From HGM04593 sp045646965 (lineage in GTDB: Bacteria > Bacteroidota > Bacteroidia > Bacteroidales > Bacteroidaceae), in assembly GCA_045646965.1 (NCBI GenBank), contig JAZRLR010000001.1, positions 1 through 36,005 of the forward strand: DNA of 36,005 bases, written 5' to 3'. The position numbers and the translations under genes were made by a program. Positions 8,605 through 15,776 of the stretch are shown in pieces. Position 1 is the first letter of the stretch; the number at the start of each line of letters is the position of its first letter. The notes beneath the pieces were generated by a model. The model was not told where the DNA came from. It was given only the letters and a program-made list of their open reading frames with translations, and did not search any database.

Positions 8605-8659
8605 AAATAGAGGACTATTACTTCGTTGTAAGGGCGTTGAAATAGCTCCACAGGGGTGT

Positions 8660-8691
8660 AAAAAAAGACTGCCGGATAAATGACAGCCTTT
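8660..8691 (-). terminator. Intrinsic terminator of the 53-codon gene
   Basis: Minus strand: AAAGGCTG / CAGTCTTT 8-bp stem (one G:U pair) with a 12-nt loop, running into a T stretch, 17 nt after the stop codon at 8708. Confidence 0.6.
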
Positions 8692-8707
8692 AATTCTTAA
8701 ATATTGG

Positions 8708-8869
8708 TTACTTATTCCATAGGCTTCCCCACGCCCCACGGTTTTCATTTGCGAACGATTGTTCAGCACTGGTTTCACCATTGCCAATTGAAATAGAAGC
8801 TGCGACCGCTACATAAGGGCCTATTTTGATAATCTCCACATCAGGAGCAATATATAATCTTTTGTTCAT
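8708..8869 (-). CDS. 53-residue Bacteroidales small protein, unknown function
   Basis: ATG at 8869 to TAA at 8708. The protein starts MNKRLYIAPDVEIIKIGPYV, continues with a small-residue stretch (AVAASISIGNGE) and ends NRGAWGSLWNK. Short proteins with a KxYxxPxxExxxI opening and an acidic or aromatic, glycine-rich tail are common in Bacteroides and Prevotella beside secreted-protein genes, and their role is not established. It has its own terminator and lies 18 bp downstream of the large glycosidase stop, on the same strand, so it may share that transcript. The longer frame in another phase across the same bases looks like a shadow. Confidence 0.6.
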   Translation of the reverse strand: MNKRLYIAPDVEIIKIGPYVAVAASISIGNGETSAEQSFANENRGAWGSLWNK

Positions 8870-8887
8870 AGTTTTAAAAAGCTACAG

Positions 8888-11800
8888 TTACTTAACAATT
8901 TTTTTACCATTCATAATATACATACCCTTGCCGATATTCTTCACACGGCGGCCCATAAAGTCGTATATGAGCGCAGGCTTCTCTGAATCGAGTTCGATAC
9001 CTTCGATGCTTGTAATGCCATTTGCAAAACTTATACTTATAGTCTGCTGTGCACTCTCGAGTTGCAGATATGACTTGTTTGCTGACAATGTACCGCCTGC
9101 GCAACGGTAGAAACCTACACCTTGCGCACCGTTGGTAAGCAGGTATGCGTTAGAGATGCCTGTCATCGATTTGTTAGCGCCTGCCGAGTGACCAAAGAGG
9201 TTGGTGCTGATTGTGGCTGCAGTCTCACTTGCTGCAGGGAGCATTACGGCATTACCATTTTGTTCAGCTATAAGAATTACGCCGGTATTAGCGGGGATAG
9301 ATTCTTCTGTGCTAATCGCATTAAGGGTTACATACTCATTCTCTTTTGTTGCATAGTATGCAGTTACGCCCTCGGGTGCAACAGTGGGAAAAGGCGCACT
9401 GAATGTAGACATATAGGTGTTATGCAGGTCGTTCGACAATAACTCGCTTTGACCAACGCTGTTGAGCTTGGGAGTGTTGGCGTATGTGGTTTCCTCCATA
9501 ATGAATGCAGAAGAGTATGCGTCGGTATAGTAAGGAGCACTTGATTTGTCAAAAGACAAATCGCTCTTCTTGATGATAACGCAACCATCACCGTTGGCAT
9601 TACGGCGAGCATAGATATTTACATAGCAAGTATTGGTGAGGTCGCCTGTAATATTGCTGCCTGTTGTCATCTTTGATATGGTAACATCGGTGTACGCAGC
9701 AGTTGTGGCGTCGTACGCATCTCTAACGCCTGTATTACCCGAGTCTCCACCACGCCAGGTCATATATTTGCCGTCGTTGCACACGAATACATATTTGCCG
9801 TTCTGCAATAGGCGGCACACGAAAGGTGTTGCATTGGCCTCTGTGGTTGTGGTTTCTATAAGTCCGCTTGAGGGATTATAGGTGAGCCAGCATACGGTTG
9901 TACCATCCTTCTGTACATTTTTGAATGTATAAGCCTTACCGCTTACGGGCATATTACGCTCTGTAGAAGCTAATACCGCAGCCTTTGCTGTGGCAATTTG
10001 TTCAGCAGTCATAGCAGCGGCGGCAGCCTCCTTATAGGTTGCGATAACAGCGTCGGTGTAGTAACCAATTTTACCGGCCTCTGCATCGAAAGCTGTGAGA
10101 TCTGATAGCTTGGCAGCCTCCACAAAACCAAAGTTACAACCTGAATCGTTCTTGCGGGCTCCTGTACCATCGCCAAGACTGTTATAACCCCAGTTTGTGA
10201 GTGCTTTGGTCTTCAAGGCGTGCATCTGACAGGGTACAGAGCCGTTGAATATTACTTGCAAACCCTCGGTCTCTGACTCTTCGATGCTCCAAGCAGCAGA
10301 AGGCTGTGTTGTGCTTGTGGTGATACTACTCGCAGGTACCAGGTATTTTCCGGTTTTGCTTATGATATGGAACGTCCCCTCTCCTGTGGGTATCGTTCTC
10401 CACAGCTGGGTGTCGCTCTTTAACTGTGTATCCGAAAATTGAAGGTTATCACCAAGATAAGCCCAAGAATTTACTGCGAAATTAGAGCCACTGCGTTTTT
10501 CTTGAAAACGGATGTAATACCAAGCCTCGTCACCCTCCTCTGTAACAGCCTTAAGGTTGTATAGGTTGTCAATCTGCTGTGTTGTGGGCTCGGGGCTGAG
10601 AGCATCGAGGGCGTTAGCCATCGCTGCCTTTGTTTCATCGCTTGCATCTGCTGTAATCGCAGTAAAGTAGTTTCTTATATAAGTACGACGGTCTACGTTA
10701 CGTTTGATGCTGTATGCACCACCTGTGAGGTATTCAAGGTCGTAAGCTACATAAATGTTATCGAATCCGTCGAAGTTGTGCTGTCCCTCGCCATTGGGGA
10801 AACAGGTTGATACAGGGTTGTTTCTTTTGCCCCAACCTGTGAGAGTCTCCTCGTAAATGAAGCCGATGCGGTTGTCGGCCTGCAAATCCATAGAGCTGTA
10901 TGCCGATGATTTGGTGGTTACCTCAAAGAAACCATCCCATCCTGTAGCCAAAGCACTTACGCTATTTATATCAGAGGCATCGGCGAGTTCCTTGTAGAAG
11001 ATACCGACATTGCTACGGCCACCACCTGTGGGGAGTGACTGCAGAGCAAGGTACATCTCGCTATTGTCGCTATTACGTACAACGGGCACGATAAGCATCT
11101 CACCGTTGGTTGAGTTGCTACCGGCAGAGTGACCTGCACCTTCGAATGTGCTCATCACATCACCCTCCCACGAGCCCTCGGCTGTGAGAGTGTTTGTGTA
11201 TGTATATATGTTATAGATGCGTCCACCTGTTACGCGGCTCGAAAGTATCACACGGCCGTCGGGCAGTTCCTCACATTTGGGCTCGTCACCACCGGGCGCG
11301 GGAAGAGCCGACGCTCCACCAAGAGCGTGCCAAGTACGGCCAAAGTCATCAGAATAGATGACGCGATTACCATTGGGGCGGGCACACATAGCTGCATAGA
11401 GACGATAATATCGGTCCTTTCTTACGATGCGGCTCTGAAAAACTTTACCACCACCCACAAAAGCCGCCTGCATAGGATTGCCACTGTCGAAAAGGCTGTA
11501 AATGGGCTCGGTTACATCGACAGGGGTTCCCCAAGTGTTACCGTTGTCGGTACTATGAATGGTGGCAATCATATTGGGGTTCTGGCGGGTAGTGCGGCTG
11601 TTACCATATTGAGTACATCCGGCAACAGCAATAACCAAAACCTCGCTGCTGGTGCGGTCGGCTACGATAGCGGGGTCACCAAAAGCTGTCTCGAAAATAT
11701 TACGTTCTGCCGACTCCTCTCCTGTACCCACAGCCACCTCAATCATATCGCTCCAAGTCTCGCCGTTGTTGTCGCTGGTACGGCACACAACATCCACCTG

Positions 11801-14419
11801 GCCAAAACCAGGGTCGGTACCACATACAAGACGAGCTGCAGCCGTGATGAGACGACCGTTGTTTGCTGTTGTGATACCGGGAATACGGTAAGGGGGGATT
11901 ACACCGTCGCCCTTACTGGTGTTGTAAAGGTCTTGTTTTACAATGCGGGGTTTTACGCCTGTGAGGGTAATGGTATTGCCCTCGATAGTAATACGTGCAC
12001 CGTCTTTGAGGTCGTTACCTACGATAGCACCCGAAAGCTGTGCCTCTGTGATAGCTCCATCGGTAATAAAGAAACCGCCATTAAAAGCGTTCTGCACTGT
12101 TGTGCCATTGTTATATACTACATATCCGTCTGCGTGGTCAATCTCCACCTGATAGATAGTCTTGCCCTCGACGTTTACAGGCTCGAAGCGCCATAGGTTG
12201 TCGTTTGCTGTTGCAGGACCTACCGCCCAGGTTGTGAGGTGATGTACGCCACTCACGCTGTATGAGCTGTTTGCACAGTTAAGTGCCGAATCGAAATAGT
12301 AGTAGCATACACCATCGGTTTCTTGTGTGCTGGCGATGGTGAGCCGGGTGTAAGAGCCCATAAGGGATGCACCGCTACCACCTGCCACGATGGGGTTACC
12401 ATCTCCGTTCTTGATGCCAACCTTACCACCTCCGAGAGAAGTAATATACCAAATACCGTTGTTTGTGTTTACCATTGCATCGGACTGCAATGTTAAGCGA
12501 TTGCCGTTACCCGAGAGTGTCGCATCGTTATAAAGGTGCTCACGGCGGTCGGTAGCCTTGCTAATCATATGATAATAGCCAGTTGCGATAGTGGGAGCTG
12601 CGGGCACCTCAACATCTACACCATTGAGGAACGCCTCAAGGTCATCGACAATGGCTGCACACTCCTCTCCTGCAACATTTGCAGCATCGAAGCGATTGAG
12701 AAGGGTGTTCAGTGTATAGGTCTTGTCAAGGTCGTTGCTATACTCTTCACGCAAAATCTGAATTTTCTCATATTGGTGAATACCCTCGATAAGACGCTCA
12801 AAACGTATGCTTGAACGATTACCGGGATAGTAGCAGTATGTGTCGCCTGAACCAAACTTGCGGAAACGGCTGTCGGTCAAGGGGTGTTCGTCCCAGTTCA
12901 TCCAAGCCCAGTGGAGGTATCCGTCGAGGTTCATCTTGGCTGCGTAGATAGGCAAGAAGGCTGCCTCTGCGGGGTATGAGTTTGAATAGATGTTGGGCTC
13001 ATCATTTGCGCAGCTTGTGTACAAGGTGCTTACCCAGCCTTTTGCTTTGCGGTCGGCAAGCTGGGCGGCAGTGAATCGGCCCTCTTGACCAAGCTGTACA
13101 CACAGGTCTCTGAACTTGTCGCACAACGAGCTGTGATAGTTACCTGCAAGAGCCATATTGAAGCCTAACGCATTCGCTATATTATAAGCGTTGAGCATAT
13201 CTGCCTCTTGACGCTCGTCAAGAGCGATGTTTGTCTTCTCGAACCAACCTTTCTCAACGAGGTGTGCTTTGAAGGCTGTGAGGAAGTTGCTCCACAAGTC
13301 GCGATACTCCTCTGTAGATGTGGTTGTAGTGAGGCTGGTGTAGCTCTCGCTCTCCTCGTCCCAGTAACGGAAGCTCATATCCCAGGGAACCATAGAGAAA
13401 CAGTTGATGTACTTGTCTATGCCACATTCCGCACAGAGTTCTACATATTTGTCAAATACAGTGTAGTCATAATCCCAAGAGCCGTCAGCTTTTTTGATGG
13501 TCTCAACCATAGGGTCAAAGAGGTCGTGTGTCTGCTCTCCCCAAGGCTCATAGAAAAGAATTGTAGATACGACACGCTGGCCTGCACGACCAAGAGCCTT
13601 CAGGTAGGGGCGTAGAGCCTCAATGTGCTCATCGCTCCAACGCTTTGCACTATAGTAACGGCTTACCGCATAAGGCTGTTGCCAGAAGTCGAGGTGGAAT
13701 TTCTGCTCCGCAACAGTGGGGAGTGAGTGGCTGTCCACAACGATTGTGAGCGCAAGGCTCTTTACTACGTTGCCTTCCTCGTTCACAACCTCGAGTGCTG
13801 TGGTGTACTCGCCGGCAGAAATCTCGCGGGGAACCTCGATAGTACACCACACAGGGCGTGTCTCCATAGCAGGAACAGCGTGAGGCTTGTCCTGGTCTAT
13901 AACATCTGCCACAAGCCAAGTAGGATAACTCATACTATGGTTGCCGCACGAAGCGAAATCGTCGGTAATCACGTAATTTACAAAACGTGCATCGCCCGCT
14001 TTGTCGATACCTGTGGCAGCCCCATTCTTTTTCCATTCGGTCATACGAACCGAGAGAGTGCCCTGGTCTGTCTTGCTGTAAAGCACAGCCTGTATGTTTG
14101 CACGCTCGCCTTTCCACGCTCTCAATGTAGCAGCATCCTGCTGTACGTGCTCGGGTACTTCGTGCAGCTTGTAATGAATGTCGCGTGAGCCCCACGAAGC
14201 AATGAGGCCGTCAGGCAGGGCGTTCCACGATGCAGCATCGGGTGTAGTACCTACGCGAGGTTCGGTGTACTCATTAATAGGGTATTCATACAAATCGTCA
14301 CCGCTTGCAATGCCTGAAATTTTCAATGTAACATCGATGATAGAAGCTCCGTCGGAGATATAATTTGCATAGCTTGCTCCTGTGGGGTCAATGCAGTTCC
14401 ACATAATACAATATCGCAT
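8888..14419 (-). CDS. GH123 beta-N-acetylgalactosaminidase / GH33 sialidase multidomain protein (main part, 5' frame broken)
   Basis: 1843 codons from the first ATG of this frame. The true N-terminus is in the neighbouring frame (see 14323-14955); one base appears lost near 14432-14434. Residues (this frame): 1-40, end of a GEVED-like domain; about 190-600, GH123/DUF4091 catalytic region with the Asp-Glu pair at 401-402 (IALDERQ) and WAWMNWDEHP at about 504-513. About 610-820 is a lectin-like beta region. About 825-1220 is a sialidase, with YRIP at 844-847, Asp boxes SDNNGETW, STDNGNTW and SDDFGRTW, and a probable nucleophile Tyr in SSAYSSMDL (about 1174). The C-terminus (YDFMGRRVKNIGKGMYIMNGKKIVK) resembles a T9SS type-A tail. 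Expected activity is removal of terminal beta-GalNAc and sialic acid from host glycans at the cell surface. Specificity is inferred, and whether this copy is expressed depends on the frame break. Confidence 0.88.
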   Translation of the reverse strand: MRYCIMWNCIDPTGASYANYISDGASIIDVTLKISGIASGDDLYEYPINEYTEPRVGTTPDAASWNALPDGLIASWGSRDIHYKLHEVPEHVQQDAATLRAWKGERANIQAVLYSKTDQGTLSVRMTEWKKNGAATGIDKAGDARFVNYVITDDFASCGNHSMSYPTWLVADVIDQDKPHAVPAMETRPVWCTIEVPREISAGEYTTALEVVNEEGNVVKSLALTIVVDSHSLPTVAEQKFHLDFWQQPYAVSRYYSAKRWSDEHIEALRPYLKALGRAGQRVVSTILFYEPWGEQTHDLFDPMVETIKKADGSWDYDYTVFDKYVELCAECGIDKYINCFSMVPWDMSFRYWDEESESYTSLTTTTSTEEYRDLWSNFLTAFKAHLVEKGWFEKTNIALDERQEADMLNAYNIANALGFNMALAGNYHSSLCDKFRDLCVQLGQEGRFTAAQLADRKAKGWVSTLYTSCANDEPNIYSNSYPAEAAFLPIYAAKMNLDGYLHWAWMNWDEHPLTDSRFRKFGSGDTYCYYPGNRSSIRFERLIEGIHQYEKIQILREEYSNDLDKTYTLNTLLNRFDAANVAGEECAAIVDDLEAFLNGVDVEVPAAPTIATGYYHMISKATDRREHLYNDATLSGNGNRLTLQSDAMVNTNNGIWYITSLGGGKVGIKNGDGNPIVAGGSGASLMGSYTRLTIASTQETDGVCYYYFDSALNCANSSYSVSGVHHLTTWAVGPATANDNLWRFEPVNVEGKTIYQVEIDHADGYVVYNNGTTVQNAFNGGFFITDGAITEAQLSGAIVGNDLKDGARITIEGNTITLTGVKPRIVKQDLYNTSKGDGVIPPYRIPGITTANNGRLITAAARLVCGTDPGFGQVDVVCRTSDNNGETWSDMIEVAVGTGEESAERNIFETAFGDPAIVADRTSSEVLVIAVAGCTQYGNSRTTRQNPNMIATIHSTDNGNTWGTPVDVTEPIYSLFDSGNPMQAAFVGGGKVFQSRIVRKDRYYRLYAAMCARPNGNRVIYSDDFGRTWHALGGASALPAPGGDEPKCEELPDGRVILSSRVTGGRIYNIYTYTNTLTAEGSWEGDVMSTFEGAGHSAGSNSTNGEMLIVPVVRNSDNSEMYLALQSLPTGGGRSNVGIFYKELADASDINSVSALATGWDGFFEVTTKSSAYSSMDLQADNRIGFIYEETLTGWGKRNNPVSTCFPNGEGQHNFDGFDNIYVAYDLEYLTGGAYSIKRNVDRRTYIRNYFTAITADASDETKAAMANALDALSPEPTTQQIDNLYNLKAVTEEGDEAWYYIRFQEKRSGSNFAVNSWAYLGDNLQFSDTQLKSDTQLWRTIPTGEGTFHIISKTGKYLVPASSITTSTTQPSAAWSIEESETEGLQVIFNGSVPCQMHALKTKALTNWGYNSLGDGTGARKNDSGCNFGFVEAAKLSDLTAFDAEAGKIGYYTDAVIATYKEAAAAAMTAEQIATAKAAVLASTERNMPVSGKAYTFKNVQKDGTTVCWLTYNPSSGLIETTTTEANATPFVCRLLQNGKYVFVCNDGKYMTWRGGDSGNTGVRDAYDATTAAYTDVTISKMTTGSNITGDLTNTCYVNIYARRNANGDGCVIIKKSDLSFDKSSAPYYTDAYSSAFIMEETTYANTPKLNSVGQSELLSNDLHNTYMSTFSAPFPTVAPEGVTAYYATKENEYVTLNAISTEESIPANTGVILIAEQNGNAVMLPAASETAATISTNLFGHSAGANKSMTGISNAYLLTNGAQGVGFYRCAGGTLSANKSYLQLESAQQTISISFANGITSIEGIELDSEKPALIYDFMGRRVKNIGKGMYIMNGKKIVK

Positions 14420-14955
14420 ACGATATGTAGACCCACCTCAAGGCCTTCGGGCACGCGGAAAGAACCGGGAGTCAGGACATCGCCACTTACAGCGAGACCT
14501 GCACTATTCCAGCCCGAGTTTCCGTTGCCACCTTTGTCATAAAGCGACCAACACATAAGCTCATTGTCATTTCCCTTGATGTAGGGGCCATCGCCTGTGA
14601 GATTTACATCAAACAGGCCATTCTCATTCCAATCGACATATACATATCCGTGCATCCAACTGCCGTTGATTACGATTTGGGGAGTTACTGTTTCGCCACT
14701 TTTTACCTCAAATACGGTGTCGGTTTTGTCAAAGTAAGCCTGGCAGCGGGGAGCCGAAGCAATGTTGTTTATCGCCTGCTGGTCGCCACGCACATTGCTT
14801 ACGCCCACCATAATGGGGTAATGTTGATTGTGATTCACAGTCACATCCGCACCATACTGAACAAAGTAGTTGCCCTGTTCTTGAGCCCGAGCAACAAAAG
14901 CCATTGCCATTACGAGGAGGCAAAATAGGCTTCTCATAATTGTTTGTTGTTTCAT
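14323..14955 (-). CDS. N-terminal part of the GH123/GH33 protein: signal peptide and GEVED-like domain
   Basis: The ATG at 14955, or the in-frame ATG at 14937 (MRSLFCLLVMAMAFVARAQ), gives a signal peptide. A beta domain with VYVDWNENGLFD (residues 105-116) follows; this is the hallmark of GEVED domains. Around residue 175 (LEVG) the sequence stops matching. The correct continuation, STYRMRYCIMWNCIDPTGASYANYISDG, is in the -1 frame and joins the large downstream frame. The last 35 residues here are therefore out of frame and the two entries are one gene (about 2022 residues if repaired). Either a real inactivating deletion, an on/off switch or a consensus error could explain it. Confidence 0.85.
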   Translation of the reverse strand: MKQQTIMRSLFCLLVMAMAFVARAQEQGNYFVQYGADVTVNHNQHYPIMVGVSNVRGDQQAINNIASAPRCQAYFDKTDTVFEVKSGETVTPQIVINGSWMHGYVYVDWNENGLFDVNLTGDGPYIKGNDNELMCWSLYDKGGNGNSGWNSAGLAVSGDVLTPGSFRVPEGLEVGLHIVCDIVLCGTALTPQEQAMQIISPTELLSSMLH

Positions 14956-14997
14956 TTTGTGATGGTTTATAATATTGATAATATTTTATTTAAAATA

Positions 14998-15023
14998 CAA
15001 ATATATATATATATATATATATA
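14998..15023 (-). promoter_or_regulatory. Glycosidase promoter with (AT)n tract in the -33/-7 spacer
   Basis: Minus strand: TATATTTG (plus coordinates 14998-15005) is an exact -7 box, 42 nt before the ATG at 14955. The 15001-15023 stretch is a pure AT dinucleotide tract of about 11.5 units that overlaps the -7 box and fills most of the spacer where a -33 box would be measured from. No clear TTTG -33 box lies beyond it. Unit gain or loss would alter promoter spacing. Confidence 0.5.
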
Positions 15024-15053
15024 ATTTAGGCATATTTTTTGCTAAAATTTGCA

Positions 15054-15081
15054 TTTTTTTTGTCTACTGTAGACAAAAAAA
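15054..15081. terminator. Bidirectional hairpin (inverted repeat)
   Basis: TTTTTTTGTCTAC and GTAGACAAAAAAA flank a single base, giving a 13-bp inverted repeat with T runs on both strands. It separates the tRNA/repeat region from the glycosidase promoter. Confidence 0.6.
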
Positions 15082-15132
15082 TATCCCCACACACACGAAA
15101 CGCAGTCCGTCCTCTCCCAAGCTCCACTCAAT

Positions 15133-15161
15133 AAAAAAGCGGATAACTTTTGTTCTCCGCT
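15133..15161 (-). terminator. Terminator-like hairpin downstream of repeat copy 1
   Basis: Minus strand: AGCGGAGAAC-AAAA-GTTATCCGCT (one mismatch) followed by a T run. It is nearly identical to the terminator behind the tRNA(CAT) at 15541-15570, so the unit was copied with its terminator. Confidence 0.65.
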
Positions 15162-15275
15162 TCGTGGGCCATCTAGGGCTCGAGATTCGTCTCGTGGAGA
15201 CCCATCGACTTCGTTGTTTGCTGTCAGCGTAGCTGGTGCAAACGAATAGAACGAAGGAGATAACCGCAGGTGAAA
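15160..15275 (-). repeat. 116-bp repeat with tRNA 3'-end sequence, copy 1
   Basis: Matches 15415-15530 with four differences over 116 bp. One end (minus-strand 3' end) carries GCCCTAGATGGCCCAC, identical to the 3' end of the adjacent tRNA(CAT); the rest is unrelated to that tRNA. Self-complementary pieces (GTTTGC/GCAAAC, GTCTC/GAGAC) suggest a folded RNA. Protein-like frames over it are shadows. Confidence 0.75.
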
Positions 15276-15301
15276 ACAAAACCTAATGGCGAAGTTTCGA
15301 T

Positions 15302-15371
15302 AACACTGACAGCAGATAGTCGCAGGTAGCGTGGAGCAGTCACGCCCTGCGGGATGCGATAAGGCAGTGTT
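15302..15371. other. Nested hairpin between the two repeat copies, possible structured RNA
   Basis: An outer pair AACACTG (15302-15308) / CAGTGTT (15365-15371) encloses an 11-bp stem CGCAGG-TA-GCGTG (15321-15333) / CACGC-CCTGCG (15341-15351) with only a 2-nt bulge. The element lies between two terminator-flanked repeats. No coding frame fits. RNA function is inference. Confidence 0.4.
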
Positions 15372-15384
15372 TCAAAGTCCTATA

Positions 15385-15416
15385 CAAAAAAAGAGAACCG
15401 CAGAAAGCGATTCTCT
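15385..15416 (-). terminator. Terminator-like hairpin downstream of repeat copy 2
   Basis: Minus strand: AGAGAATCGC / GCGGTTCTCT stem (one G:U pair, 5-nt loop), followed by seven or more T. Its sequence differs from the other two hairpins but it sits at the same place, directly after the tRNA-like 3' end. Confidence 0.65.
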
Positions 15417-15530
15417 TCGTGGGCCATCTAGGGCTTGAGATTTGTCTCGTAGAGACCCATCGACTTCGTAGTTTGCTGTCAGCGTAGCTGGTGCAAACGA
15501 ATAGAACGAAGGAGATAACCGCAGGTGAAA
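15415..15530 (-). repeat. 116-bp repeat with tRNA 3'-end sequence, copy 2
   Basis: Second copy of the 15160-15275 unit. Its tRNA-derived end reads CAAGCCCTAGATGGCCCAC, a longer exact match to the real tRNA 3' end than copy 1, so it may be the younger copy. Confidence 0.75.
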
Positions 15531-15540
15531 GCCCAACCAA

Positions 15541-15570
15541 TAAAAAAGCGGATAACTTTTGTTATCCGCT
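15541..15570 (-). terminator. Terminator of tRNA(CAT)
   Basis: Minus strand: AGCGGATAAC-AAAA-GTTATCCGCT, a perfect 10-bp stem, then six T; begins 2 nt after the tRNA 3' end. Confidence 0.85.
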
Positions 15571-15572
15571 AG

Positions 15573-15646
15573 TGGGCCATCTAGGGCTTGAACCTAGGAC
15601 CTCCAGATTATGAGTCTGTTGCTCTAACCAACTGAGCTAAAAGCCC
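15573..15646 (-). tRNA. tRNA with anticodon CAT (elongator Met, or Ile2 if lysidine-modified)
   Basis: Acceptor GGGCTTT pairs with ATGGCCC (one U:U mismatch), D-arm GCTC...GAGC, anticodon loop CTCATAA (CAT), T-stem CTAGG/CCTAG perfect, discriminator A, no CCA. The anticodon cannot separate Met from lysidine-modified Ile. Partial copies of its 3' end lie downstream in two repeats. Confidence 0.93.
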
Positions 15647-15673
15647 GAGTATCTCTTTTTTTGAAATACGATG

Positions 15674-15705
15674 CAAAAGTAATACATTTTATTTTCCGAA
15701 ACAAG
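15674..15705 (-). promoter_or_regulatory. tRNA(CAT) promoter
   Basis: Minus strand: CTTG (15702-15705), a 20-bp spacer and TACTTTTG (15674-15681), 28 nt before the tRNA 5' end. Confidence 0.7.
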
Positions 15706-15776
15706 GTTTTTGAGAAAAAAAATATATCTTCGCAGTTAGAAACGGGGCTCCGTTGCTTTTTTTAGACGAAATAGGT

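Noticed and set aside
8605..8787. N-terminal extension of the minus-strand frame ending at 8371
   Set aside because: It crosses the hairpin terminator and the 53-codon gene in another phase and lacks protein-like pattern.
11129..12196. 355-codon plus-strand frame opposite the sialidase domain
   Set aside because: Antisense shadow; it covers the Asp boxes and YRIP motif on the other strand.
15064..15540. Two similar minus-strand frames (SPAVISFVLFVCTSYADSK...)
   Set aside because: They are translations of the 116-bp tRNA-derived repeat, crossing terminator hairpins; similarity is due to the DNA repeat, not protein selection.
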